Positions 1 through 6,986 are shown, numbered from the stretch's first letter. The stretch is 9,799 bases of DNA from Thermodesulfovibrionales bacterium (GCA_020053565.1 JAGVMY010000024.1:1-9799), one strand, 5' to 3'. Notes: a model not told the origin generated them from the letters alone. Translations and numbers: made by a program.

Positions 1-188
1 ACCGATGGGTCCTTCACATATTCCTTGATTTCCTCGATACTGTCTTTTGAATCTGCAATCATACCTTCTATCCGGACAAGCGCAATCCGATCACCTAAAG
101 AAATACTCTTTTGCATCACTATGAGGAGAATACTCACAATAACGAGAAGTATGAGGAGGCCGAGAAGAATCATGAAGAATTTTTTCAT
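1..188 (-). CDS. sppA: Signal peptide peptidase SppA-like (peptidase S49), N-terminal part only
   Basis: The gene starts at 188 and runs off the left edge, leaving about 62 residues. These begin MKKFFMILLGLLILLVIVS, a short basic start followed by a hydrophobic segment to about residue 24 that would act as a signal anchor. Then comes DRIALVRIEGMIADS, which matches the first beta strand seen after the anchor in SppA-type S49 proteases (usual pattern 'ia.v.ieG.I'). SppA enzymes are membrane-bound serine/lysine proteases that degrade cleaved signal peptides. The catalytic Ser and Lys lie beyond the window, so the family call rests on the N-terminus and on the neighbour, since sppA follows rpsA in several genomes I recall. 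The ATG overlaps the rpsA stop as ATGA, implying translational coupling. Another single-pass membrane protein is possible. Confidence 0.72.
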   Translation of the reverse strand, partial: MKKFFMILLGLLILLVIVSILLIVMQKSISLGDRIALVRIEGMIADSKDSIEEIKEYVKDPS

Positions 189-1771
189 TCTTCTGTCCTC
201 TTCAGGTTTTTCATACTCAGTCCTATTTTCCTTTTCTCGGTGTCAATCTTTATTATTCGTACCCATATATCATCACCCTCTTTTATCACATCCTCGATCT
301 TTCCTGATGCGGGTTTGATAATCTCAGAAGAGTAAATAAGACCTTCAACGCCACCTTCAAGTTCAACAAATATACCAAAATCTGTAATACGTAATACTTT
401 CCCTTTTACCTCGGAACCGAGTTTAAACTTTTCTGGAATTTCAAGAACCCAGGGATCAGGTTCAAGCTGTTTCAGGCCGAGTGCTATCCTCTCCTTATCT
501 GGTTCAATGCTCAGGATAACAGCTTCTATCTTCTGCCCTTTTCTTAAGAGTTCCGAGGGGTGTTTTATATGTTTTGTCCATGAGAGATCTGAGATATGTA
601 TAAGACCATCAACTCCCTCAGGGAGATTTACAAAAACACCAAAGTCAGTAAGTGTTTTTACCTTACCGGAAATCTTCTGGCCGATTGTGTAACGCAGTGA
701 GACAACTTCCCATGGACTTGGTTTGAGCTGTTTAATGCTCAGGGAGAGCCTTCTTTCCTCTTTATCTGCTTTTAACACAACTGCGTCCACGGTTTCGCCA
801 ATGGACAGGTACTTTGACGGGTGTTTTGGCCTTGATACCCAGTCTACTTCTGATATATGCACAAGTCCTTCCAGCCCCTCCTCGAGTTCAATAAATGCAC
901 CATAATCAGTGATGCTCACGACCTTACCTCTTACCTTTTTCCCGACAGGGTATCTTTCATCGACAGTGACCCATGGATCAGGCTTTTTCTGTTTGTAGCC
1001 GAGGGTTACCTTTTCATGCTCCTTATCATATTTCAGGACAATAACTTCACCTTCGTCTCCAATCGCAAAAAACTCGGAAGGATGGCTTATTCTTCCCCAG
1101 GAGATATCCGATATATGCAATAATCCATCTATTCCACCGAAGTCAATAAAAACACCGTAATCGGTAATATTTTTCACAATTCCTTTAATGATGGTACCCT
1201 CTTTAAGTTTTACGAGGGTTTCAGCCTTCTTTTTCTGCCTTTCCTCTTCGAGGATTGCCCTCCTGGATATAACAACATTAGAAAGCCTGTTATTGAGCTG
1301 TAACACCTTAAATGACATTGTTTTCCCGATGAGGCTGTCAATCTCCTTAGGTGTTTTTATATCTATCTGTGACCCTGGAAGGAACGCATAGACTTCAGAT
1401 ATATTTACAGAAAGGCCACCTTTTGTTTTGCCAACAACCTTCCCTTCTACAGAGGTTCCTTTCTGAAGTGCTTCTTCAAGGAGCTCCCATGACTTTATCT
1501 TTGCTGCCTTATCTTTTGAAAGGGTGACAATACCTTCAGAATCCTCTATCTCTTCAACATAGACCTCTATAGTACTGCCAACCCCTAATGAGATGAGCTC
1601 TTCTTCTGAGAATTCCTCGATCGGGATAAAACCCTCAGATTTATACCCGATATCAACAATGACGCCATCTTGCTTCAATGCTACTACCTTTCCCCTCAAT
1701 ATCGCTCCCTCCTCAATCTTGTGAAAGGTCTCAGCATAAAGCTTTTCCATCTCATTCCCTTTAAGTTCCAC
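185..1771 (-). CDS. rpsA: 30S ribosomal protein S1, six S1 domains
   Basis: S1 binds mRNA at the 30S platform and helps unfold and place messages for initiation. The 528 residues hold six OB-fold S1 repeats, at about 20-85, 105-170, 190-258, 276-347, 363-434 and 450-522. Repeats 3 to 6 are the best conserved, with the signature seen as ITDYGVFIDF, ITDYGAFIEL, LTDFGVFVNL and ITDFGIFVEL, each followed by a G-L-I/V/L-H/Y-I/S stretch. Repeats 1 and 2 are more divergent, as expected for the ribosome-docking half. Length matches six-domain S1 (E. coli 557). The start chosen is a GTG at 1771, 7 bases after the ispH stop, with AGGAGG 11 bases upstream. An ATG at 1750 with AAAGGG 6 bases upstream is a real alternative and would remove 7 residues. 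The stop overlaps the next gene's ATG. Confidence 0.97.
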   Translation of the reverse strand: MELKGNEMEKLYAETFHKIEEGAILRGKVVALKQDGVIVDIGYKSEGFIPIEEFSEEELISLGVGSTIEVYVEEIEDSEGIVTLSKDKAAKIKSWELLEEALQKGTSVEGKVVGKTKGGLSVNISEVYAFLPGSQIDIKTPKEIDSLIGKTMSFKVLQLNNRLSNVVISRRAILEEERQKKKAETLVKLKEGTIIKGIVKNITDYGVFIDFGGIDGLLHISDISWGRISHPSEFFAIGDEGEVIVLKYDKEHEKVTLGYKQKKPDPWVTVDERYPVGKKVRGKVVSITDYGAFIELEEGLEGLVHISEVDWVSRPKHPSKYLSIGETVDAVVLKADKEERRLSLSIKQLKPSPWEVVSLRYTIGQKISGKVKTLTDFGVFVNLPEGVDGLIHISDLSWTKHIKHPSELLRKGQKIEAVILSIEPDKERIALGLKQLEPDPWVLEIPEKFKLGSEVKGKVLRITDFGIFVELEGGVEGLIYSSEIIKPASGKIEDVIKEGDDIWVRIIKIDTEKRKIGLSMKNLKRTEE

Positions 1772-1778
1772 TAAAATG

Positions 1779-2615
1779 TTATCCTCCTATATCTCTAATT
1801 TTTTCTTCGACTTCTTTTATAATCCACTTGGGTGTTGAGGCCCCGGCTGTAATACCCACTTTTTTTGCTCCCCTGAACCACTCCTCATTAATCTCGGAGG
1901 AGGTCTCTATATGATATGTTGGTACTGAAAGAGACCAGCACAGCCTTGCAAGTTGTGTTGTGTTTGCGCTGTTTTTGCCACCAACTACTATCATTACGTT
2001 AACCGTATGGGCCATCTCTTCTGTTTCGTTTAATCTGAGGGCTGTGGAATTGCATATTGTATTATATACTTTTATCTCCTTTGAATATTCTATAGCATCA
2101 CAGAGAACCTTTTTCAATGCCTCCAGAGGTTGTGTAGTCTGGACAACAATGCCCACTTTAGTTTTGAGTTTTGGAAGAGGGCTTTTCCCATCAACAACAA
2201 TGACATCACCACTCGCAAAACTCATGAGCCCTTTTACCTCTGGATGGTCTTTCTCCCCCAGGATCACTACCTGGTAACCTTCTTCCCTAAGGAGTTTAGC
2301 ATAATGCTGGGCTTTTTTTACAAATGGACAGGTGGTATCTATTATATCGCAGCCTAAGGATGCTATCTTTTTTGAGAGATGAAGTGGTATGCCGTGGGTT
2401 CTGATTATCAGTGCCTTTATATCTTTTTTTGATTTAATGTCTTCTATGGGGATTATGCCCTTTTCCTTGAGCTTTTCTACAACTTGTGGATTATGAATTA
2501 TGGGACCGAGGGTATATACCCCCTTACGTTTTTCCTTTGCTATCTTAAAGGCAATGTCTATAGCTCTCTTTACACCAAAGCAGAACCCTGCCTTTTTTGC
2601 GACAATTATTTTCAT
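1779..2615 (-). CDS. ispH: 4-hydroxy-3-methylbut-2-enyl diphosphate reductase (IspH/LytB)
   Basis: IspH is the cytosolic iron-sulfur enzyme that reduces HMBPP to IPP and DMAPP, the last step of the MEP isoprenoid pathway. From ATG 2615 the protein has 278 residues. The three cluster-binding cysteines are C12 (AGFCFGVKRA), C96 (DTTCPFVKK) and C188 (NTICNSTALR). The substrate-contacting histidines are H41 (GPIIHNPQV), H74 (RTHGIP) and H124, with the catalytic Glu at E126 in KDHPEVKG. A longer reading from 2633 adds six residues (MLYAYS) that come from an upstream repeat, so I reject it. No Shine-Dalgarno sequence precedes the ATG. Instead it overlaps the stop of the plsC remnant frame as ATGA, suggesting re-initiation. 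rpsA follows after 7 bases; ispH and S1 are adjacent or even fused in many clostridia. Confidence 0.97.
   Translation of the reverse strand: MKIIVAKKAGFCFGVKRAIDIAFKIAKEKRKGVYTLGPIIHNPQVVEKLKEKGIIPIEDIKSKKDIKALIIRTHGIPLHLSKKIASLGCDIIDTTCPFVKKAQHYAKLLREEGYQVVILGEKDHPEVKGLMSFASGDVIVVDGKSPLPKLKTKVGIVVQTTQPLEALKKVLCDAIEYSKEIKVYNTICNSTALRLNETEEMAHTVNVMIVVGGKNSANTTQLARLCWSLSVPTYHIETSSEINEEWFRGAKKVGITAGASTPKWIIKEVEEKIRDIGG
1783..1788 (-). promoter_or_regulatory. Ribosome binding site for rpsA, inside the ispH 3' end
   Basis: A perfect AGGAGG lies within the last codons of ispH (the Gly-Gly before the stop) and 11 bases before the GTG start of rpsA. The spacing is slightly long, which is why the downstream ATG at 1750 cannot be excluded. 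Its position inside the upstream coding region ties rpsA initiation to ribosomes finishing ispH. Confidence 0.6.
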
Positions 2616-2971
2616 TGAATAAGCATAGAGCATAGAGCGAAGAGCATGGAGTAAAAAGTTTTTAACCCTTTGCCCTTTGCTCTTAGCTCTTCGCTTCTTA
2701 GGCTTTTAATTCTTTCCATTATATCTCTGCTTATTCTTTCCTGAAAATGTTTATCTGTTTCCGCATGCTCGATCTCTATTGGGTTACCAAATATTACCTC
2801 TGGCATCAAGCAGGTTTCCATCGACACTTCGGCCTCCTTCTGGAAACATAACAATGAGTTTCCCTTGTTTCATCTCCCGGGAACATTCTCAGAATTAATG
2901 ACCTCAAGTCTGTTAAAGACCCTAAAAAAAACAGAAAAAGTTGTCCAGAATGCCCAATAGAGATAACTCAA
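2612..2971 (-). pseudogene. plsC: Decayed 1-acyl-sn-glycerol-3-phosphate acyltransferase (PlsC), two internal deletions
   Basis: Three blocks of a PlsC-like protein survive in order. Block A starts at a TTG at 2971 that overlaps the cmk stop (TTGA) and gives 33 residues, MSYLYWAFWTTF followed by FFRVFNRLEVINSENVPGR, resembling the membrane-proximal N-terminus; it stops at TGA 2870-2872. Block B is in another frame, from 2873, and gives KQGKLIVMFPEGGRSVDGNL with the FPEGxRS phosphate-binding motif, stopping near 2784. Block C, in a third frame from about 2808, gives PEVIFGNPIEIEH and ERISRDIMERIKSL, the usual C-terminal strand and helix. The catalytic HxxxxD block (about 75 residues before FPEG) and about 70 residues after it are missing, so the product cannot be an active acyltransferase. 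Block C runs on through a heptad repeat and ends at 2612, overlapping ispH. PlsC often follows Cmk, which supports the identity. Confidence 0.85.
2622..2695. repeat. Heptad (7-base period) repeat with inverted arms
   Basis: The left arm is four near-copies of a 7-mer (AGCATAG twice, then AGCGAAG and AGCATGG, 2622-2649). The right arm is also 7-periodic (CCCTTTG twice, then CTCTTAG and CTCTTCG, 2666-2693). The arms are partly complementary: AGCGAAGAGC at 2636-2645 pairs perfectly with 2686-2695. The array lies between the conserved end of the plsC remnant and the ispH start, and supplies the last codons of the remnant frame. Confidence 0.75.
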
Positions 2972-3636
2972 GGATCGGCTCTTATAAACTCAAGTATTTT
3001 TTCTTTTACCAATCCTATGGACAGGTTTGATGAATCTATTAACAACGCATCCTCTGGCTTTTTAAGAGGTGCAATATCTCTTCTGGAGTCCCTCATATCT
3101 CTTTCCGTAATATTTTTTATGGATTCTTCTATACTCATCTCAATACCTCTTTCCCTGAACTGGAGAGAGCGCCTTTTGGCCCTTTCCTCCATAGAAGCAT
3201 CCAGATAAATCTTTTTCCATGCATCTGGAAATACTACTGTTGTGGTATCCCTCCCTTCCACGACAATATTGGTAGTAACTGCAGTATTCCTCTGGGCATC
3301 GAGAAGGAAATCTCTGACAATCTTTTTTGTGGAAAAGACAGAGGATAAATGGTCAATCTCTTTTGACCTTATATCTTCTGAAACATCACTGTTGTTAAGA
3401 AAGATTCTTGCGTTTTTGAAAATGATAGCAGCATTATTGAGAACTTCTCTCAGTTGATCATCACCATCCTCTGGCTTTATCCCGCTGTTTCTCAATGCAA
3501 GGGCAACAGCTCTATATAATGCACCGGTGTCGAGATAATCGAAGCCAAGCTCTTTGGCAATAAGCTTTGCTATGGTACTCTTTCCTGCACCTGAAGTACC
3601 ATCGATGGCAATCACCTTCTTCATATTCCCTTTCAT
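2968..3636 (-). CDS. cmk: Cytidylate kinase
   Basis: Cmk phosphorylates CMP and dCMP with ATP in the cytosol, recycling nucleotides from RNA turnover and lipid synthesis. The 222 residues match the family length (E. coli 227). Visible motifs are the P-loop GTSGAGKST (13-21), the NMP-binding DTGALYR (36-42), EGRDTTTVVFPDAWKKIYLD (127-146) and the lid stretch ERDMRDSRRDIAPL (178-191). The segment after EGRD is TTT where many homologues have IGT or MGT, a mild deviation. The chosen ATG at 3636 overlaps the aroA stop as ATGA. A second ATG at 3624, preceded by AAAGGG only 3 bases away, would drop four residues. The stop overlaps the TTG of the plsC remnant, so aroA-cmk-plsC was a coupled series. 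Confidence 0.97.
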   Translation of the reverse strand: MKGNMKKVIAIDGTSGAGKSTIAKLIAKELGFDYLDTGALYRAVALALRNSGIKPEDGDDQLREVLNNAAIIFKNARIFLNNSDVSEDIRSKEIDHLSSVFSTKKIVRDFLLDAQRNTAVTTNIVVEGRDTTTVVFPDAWKKIYLDASMEERAKRRSLQFRERGIEMSIEESIKNITERDMRDSRRDIAPLKKPEDALLIDSSNLSIGLVKEKILEFIRADP

Positions 3637-4997
3637 GTTGACAGCTTTTTGAGTATTTCAAAAAATCCAGGAAACGAGATATTCACTGATGAAATGCCAT
3701 TTATCGTCGTTGTCCCATCAGCAATAAGGGCTGCGATTGCCATTGCCATCGCAATCCTGTGGTCTCCATAACTTTCAACAGGTGCGCCTTTTAATGCTGC
3801 CTTACCACTGATACTCAGACCATCCTCGAATTCTTCGATTTCTGCTCCCATTTTTCTGAGCTCAATCACCATGGTTTTAATCCTGTCAGACTCCTTTACT
3901 CGTAATTCCTCAGCTCCCCGAATAGTTGTGATGCCTGCAGCCTGAGTTGCTGCAACACACAGGATCGGGAACTCATCAATCAGAGCAGGGATTTGTTCTT
4001 TTCCTATTGTGATAGCCTTCAGTTCCGCACTGCCTCTGCAGTGAATGTCTGCAACAGGTTCAACGTATACACTTCTTCTATTTGTGATTTCGATATCAGC
4101 CCCCATCTCTTTAAGCGCACTGATAAGACCTGTCCGTGTAGGATTCATTCCCACACCCTTTATTGTTATGTCAGAATTGTTAATCAAGAGCGCAGCTGCT
4201 AAGAAGAATGCAGCAGATGAAAAGTCTCCTGGCACATGAATATCTACGGCCTCGAGTTCTGACCCACCTTTTATTGTAATCCGAAGTCCATCTACCGTGA
4301 TCTCAGCACCAAAGGCAGGCAACATCCTTTCAGTGTGATCCCGCGACTTCACCGGTTCTGTGATCTCTGTTTCTCCATCTGAATAAAGGGCTGCGAGAAG
4401 GAGAGCGGACTTCACCTGTGCACTCGCTACGGGCATGGTATATTTGATCGCATTGAGTCTTTTCCCCTTAATCGCGATAGGCGGGTATCTGTTTTCATCC
4501 CTTGCAATTATTTCTGCACCCATCTGTGTGAGTGGATTTATGACTCTTGCCATCGGCCTTTTCCTTAAGGATTCATCTCCTGTGAGAACGGAAAAGAATG
4601 GATTCCCGGAAAGCACCCCGGAAAGAAGTCTTATAGTCGTCCCTGAGTTTCCGCAGTTTATGACATCAAATGGCTCTTTAAGTCCGTATAAACCATTGCC
4701 ATTAATAATTAGTTCGGAGTTCGGAGTTCGGAGTTCGGAGGCTTCACCCCCTCCCTTGCCCTCCCCCCTCGAGGGGGAGGGGTGGGAGGGGGGGCTGAAT
4801 TCTGTTATTTCTACCCCAAGTTTTCTGAATGCATTTACGGTACTTATTGTATCTTCTGATCTGAGAAAGTTTTTTATAACGCTTTTCCCTTTTGAGAGGG
4901 ACGAGAAGATTACTGCCCTGTGTGAGATGGATTTGTCAGGGGGAGGGGAGAATTCGCCTTTAAACCTCTTTGCCTTGTTGAGTTCAATGCTGTCCAA
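3633..4997 (-). CDS. aroA: 3-phosphoshikimate 1-carboxyvinyltransferase (EPSP synthase) with a repeat-derived insertion
   Basis: EPSP synthase joins PEP to shikimate 3-phosphate, the sixth shikimate step. The 454 residues include PPPDKSISHR (18-27, catalytic K22), CGNSGTTIRL (115-124), SAQVK (192-196), SRDHTERM (218-225), NPTRTG (285-290), PALIDEFP (337-344, catalytic D341), LRVKESDR (365-372) and GDHRIAMAMA (411-420). RDHTE, SAQVK and NPTR fit the published class II signatures; the GDKS signature is PDKS here. Residues about 68-96 (SPPSHPSPSRGEGKGGGE, then ASELRTPNSE) have no place in the family and come from repeat DNA. Without them the length is about 426, the normal size. The start is TTG at 4997, with GAGGG 6 bases upstream, overlapping tyrA by 14 bases; the N-terminus aligns well from there. 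The frame stays open through the insertion, so I call it functional. Confidence 0.96.
   Translation of the reverse strand: MDSIELNKAKRFKGEFSPPPDKSISHRAVIFSSLSKGKSVIKNFLRSEDTISTVNAFRKLGVEITEFSPPSHPSPSRGEGKGGGEASELRTPNSELIINGNGLYGLKEPFDVINCGNSGTTIRLLSGVLSGNPFFSVLTGDESLRKRPMARVINPLTQMGAEIIARDENRYPPIAIKGKRLNAIKYTMPVASAQVKSALLLAALYSDGETEITEPVKSRDHTERMLPAFGAEITVDGLRITIKGGSELEAVDIHVPGDFSSAAFFLAAALLINNSDITIKGVGMNPTRTGLISALKEMGADIEITNRRSVYVEPVADIHCRGSAELKAITIGKEQIPALIDEFPILCVAATQAAGITTIRGAEELRVKESDRIKTMVIELRKMGAEIEEFEDGLSISGKAALKGAPVESYGDHRIAMAMAIAALIADGTTTINGISSVNISFPGFFEILKKLST
4711..4740. repeat. Tandem heptamer AGTTCGG x4 inside aroA
   Basis: Four perfect consecutive copies of the 7-mer AGTTCGG (4711-4738) plus two further bases of a fifth. 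On the aroA strand it reads as Ser-Glu-Leu-Arg-Thr-Pro-Asn-Ser-Glu-Leu. It forms one half of the in-frame insertion in AroA. Because a 7-base period is not a multiple of three, gain or loss of one copy would break the aroA frame. Confidence 0.9.
4747..4794. repeat. G/C-rich inverted repeat inside aroA
   Basis: A C-rich arm (4747-4770) faces a G-rich arm (4771-4794) around a CTCGAG centre, giving an imperfect hairpin of about 22 base pairs with a few mismatches or bulges. It is directly next to the AGTTCGG array. On the coding strand it translates as PSHPSPSRGEGKGGG, a string I associate with short dispersed palindromic repeats caught in coding regions of many environmental genomes. Its base composition is quite unlike the rest of aroA. 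Confidence 0.85.
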
Positions 4998-5838
4998 TAC
5001 CTTCCCTCAGTGTCCGGGCTTTTTTGAATTCTTTTTCAAGAGATTCGAAATCAGAAGCCCTGAGATACTGGCTCAACCTGTCAAGGTTTTTTTGAAAAAT
5101 GTGAATATAATAGAGAAGATTCTCCCTATTGAGAATACATATATCCCGCCATAGTTCAGGAGAACTTGATGCGATACGAGTGGTATCTATAAAACCCTGT
5201 CCGCAGAGTCTCAGATATGAACTATCTATATCTGCTACAGTATTCATTATTGCATAAGCGAGTAAATGAGGCAGGTGGCTTACAGTTGCAAATATCCTGT
5301 CATGCTCATAAGGATTGATCAACTCTACAATAGAGCCGAAGGTTTTCCAGATCTGGATAATTTTTTCGAGGGCATTCCTGTCTGTCTTCTCAGTAGGGGT
5401 CACAATATACTTTGCACCATTGAAAATATCTGCAGTTGCAGTATCAATACCTGAACGGTCACTCCCGGCTATAGGGTGTCCACCAATAAAATAAACGCCT
5501 TCAGGCATTAATGCCTCCATATCAAATACAAGCCTGCCTTTCACACTTCCTACATCAGTGACTATGGCACCTCTTTTTAAAGAACTACGTATTCTTTTCC
5601 CGATATCAATAAAGCTTCCAACGGGAGTTGAAAATAAGATAAGGTCAGAACCATCACATGCTTTCGCAGGGTCAAGCTCAAATGAGTCAATTATCGCCTT
5701 ATCTTTTGCCTTTTGTAGGTTTTCCTTTCTCCTTCCGTAGCCCACCACCTCATGACACAATCCGTGTTTCTTCATTGCGAGGGCAAAAGATGCGCCGATC
5801 AGACCAACACCGAGTATGGTGACCCTATTAAAATGCAT
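4984..5838 (-). CDS. tyrA: Prephenate dehydrogenase
   Basis: TyrA oxidises prephenate to 4-hydroxyphenylpyruvate with NAD(P)+, the committed step to tyrosine. From ATG 5838 it has 284 residues, the usual size for a monofunctional enzyme with no chorismate mutase or ACT domain. The N-terminal Rossmann fold shows GVGLIGASFA (10-19), STPVGSF (70-76) and DVGSVKG (95-101). The active-site region shows GGHPIAGSDRSGID (119-132) and VSHLPHLLAYA (186-196), and the helical C-terminal dimerisation part follows (RIASSSPELWRDI, 221-233). A longer reading from 5886 adds 16 hydrophobic residues encoded by an A/T repeat, so I reject it. The ribosome site before 5838 is weak (AGGG about 10 bases away). The 3' end overlaps aroA by 14 bases. 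With no ACT domain, feedback control would have to act elsewhere. Confidence 0.97.
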   Translation of the reverse strand: MHFNRVTILGVGLIGASFALAMKKHGLCHEVVGYGRRKENLQKAKDKAIIDSFELDPAKACDGSDLILFSTPVGSFIDIGKRIRSSLKRGAIVTDVGSVKGRLVFDMEALMPEGVYFIGGHPIAGSDRSGIDTATADIFNGAKYIVTPTEKTDRNALEKIIQIWKTFGSIVELINPYEHDRIFATVSHLPHLLAYAIMNTVADIDSSYLRLCGQGFIDTTRIASSSPELWRDICILNRENLLYYIHIFQKNLDRLSQYLRASDFESLEKEFKKARTLREGIGQH

Positions 5839-5852
5839 AGTTAAAAACCCTA

Positions 5853-5927
5853 AAAATGAGAAATTTAAAATTAGGGTATTCCACAATTTTTGATTTTAAA
5901 TTTTTCATTTTGAATTTTGAGTTTAGA
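5853..5927. repeat. A/T-rich heptad repeat with inverted arms between aroF and tyrA
   Basis: The arm at 5853-5873 is complementary to 5891-5911 at 19 of 21 positions, with a 17-base loop. The right part is 7-periodic: ATTTTTG, ATTTTAA, ATTTTTC, ATTTTGA, ATTTTGA and GTTTAGA at successive 7-base steps from 5886 to 5927. It fills most of the 84-base gap and includes the DAHP synthase stop codon in its last unit. It lacks the G/C stem of an intrinsic terminator. Confidence 0.75.
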
Positions 5928-6948
5928 TTTCCCTTCCAACAGCAGCAGCTATTGGTTTTAATTCTTCCATTAATTTTTTAAAAGCAGATGGTTTTAAAGA
6001 CTGCTCTCCATCAGACATTGCTTCTTCCGGATTTGTGTGCACCTCAATCATGAGTCCATCTGCACCTGCTGCGATAGCAGCCTTTGACATAGGTGCAACA
6101 ATGTCCCATTTGCCTACTCCATGGCTTGGATCCACAATTACAGGGAGATGGGTAAGTTGCTTGAGTATCGGTACTGCACTGAGGTCAAGAGTGTTCCTTG
6201 TTGCAGTCTCGAAGGTTCGTATACCCCTCTCGCAGAGGATTACACGTTGATTACCTTTTGACATTATATACTCAGCAGCCATAAGCCATTCTTTTATGGT
6301 TGCTGATAACCCTCTTTTCAGCAAGACCGGTTTGTTGCATGTACCGACCTCGAGAAGGAGTTTGAAGTTCTGCATATTCCTTGCGCCAATCTGGACTATA
6401 TCCGAATATTTCAAAACAATTTCTATCTCTCTCGGGTCCATCAACTCTGAAACAACCGGAAGCCCTGTCTTTTCTCTTGCCTCTGAGAGGTATTTGAGTC
6501 CTTCTTCGCCAAGTCCCTGGAATGAATAGGGTGAAGTACGCGGTTTGAACGCACCTCCCCTGAGAAACGAGGCACCTGCATCTTTAATCTTCTCCGCGAT
6601 ATTTATGATCATTGCCTTATTCTCTACAGCACATGGCCCTGCGATCACCTGAATCTTTTTACCGCCGATCGCTTTCCCCCTCACTTTGATAATCGTATCC
6701 GCTGCCTTGAACTCCCTGCTTGCGAGCTTGTAGGGTTTGAGTATCCTCATTACATCCTCAATCCCTCGCATTACTCTTATTGCATCTTCTTCTTCCTCTG
6801 ATATCTTTGAGGTGTCACCAATGACCCCGATGATCGTTCTTTCAGTACCTTTTGAGATATTTACCGTCAGACCATGGCCTTCAATTTTCTTTACAAGACG
6901 TTTCAGGTCTTCTTCAGTTGCATTTGGTCTTAAAACAATAATGTCCAT
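5923..6948 (-). CDS. aroF: 3-deoxy-7-phosphoheptulonate (DAHP) synthase, type I-beta
   Basis: This enzyme condenses PEP and erythrose 4-phosphate to DAHP, the entry step of the shikimate pathway. At 341 residues it matches the Thermotoga maritima-type enzyme (338). Residues 1-75 form a ferredoxin-like regulatory domain (MDIIVLRPNATEEDL). The TIM barrel follows with AGPCAVEN (103-110), RGGAFKPRTSPYSFQG (130-145), QIGARNMQN (186-194), LKRG (210-213), VDPSHGVGK (272-280) and IEVHTNPEEAMSDG (301-314). Predicted metal ligands are C106, H276, E302 and D313, all present. In the family the N-terminal domain mediates Tyr or Phe feedback, so inhibition by end products of this operon is likely. The ATG at 6948 has a strong GGAGG 5 bases upstream. 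A structured repeat lies just upstream, so this gene may be less tightly coupled to hisC than the others. Confidence 0.97.
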   Translation of the reverse strand: MDIIVLRPNATEEDLKRLVKKIEGHGLTVNISKGTERTIIGVIGDTSKISEEEEDAIRVMRGIEDVMRILKPYKLASREFKAADTIIKVRGKAIGGKKIQVIAGPCAVENKAMIINIAEKIKDAGASFLRGGAFKPRTSPYSFQGLGEEGLKYLSEAREKTGLPVVSELMDPREIEIVLKYSDIVQIGARNMQNFKLLLEVGTCNKPVLLKRGLSATIKEWLMAAEYIMSKGNQRVILCERGIRTFETATRNTLDLSAVPILKQLTHLPVIVDPSHGVGKWDIVAPMSKAAIAAGADGLMIEVHTNPEEAMSDGEQSLKPSAFKKLMEELKPIAAAVGREI

Positions 6949-6986
6949 TTATTCCTCCAAATTTATAAGTAAGCGTAATAGATCCT

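Noticed and set aside
2612..2854. 80-residue minus-strand frame as an independent small gene
   Set aside because: Its start is a TTG within PlsC block B read in the wrong frame; the middle matches the PlsC C-terminus and the tail is repeat sequence. It is better explained as part of the plsC pseudogene.
4435..5154. 239-codon plus-strand open frame opposite aroA and the end of tyrA
   Set aside because: It lies antisense to two clearly conserved enzymes, its translation has no recognisable family, and its length comes partly from the repeat insertion.
5839..5886. Extra 16-residue hydrophobic N-terminus of TyrA as a signal peptide
   Set aside because: It is encoded by the A/T heptad repeat, and the conserved Rossmann start follows directly after the ATG at 5838, so it is not a real presequence.
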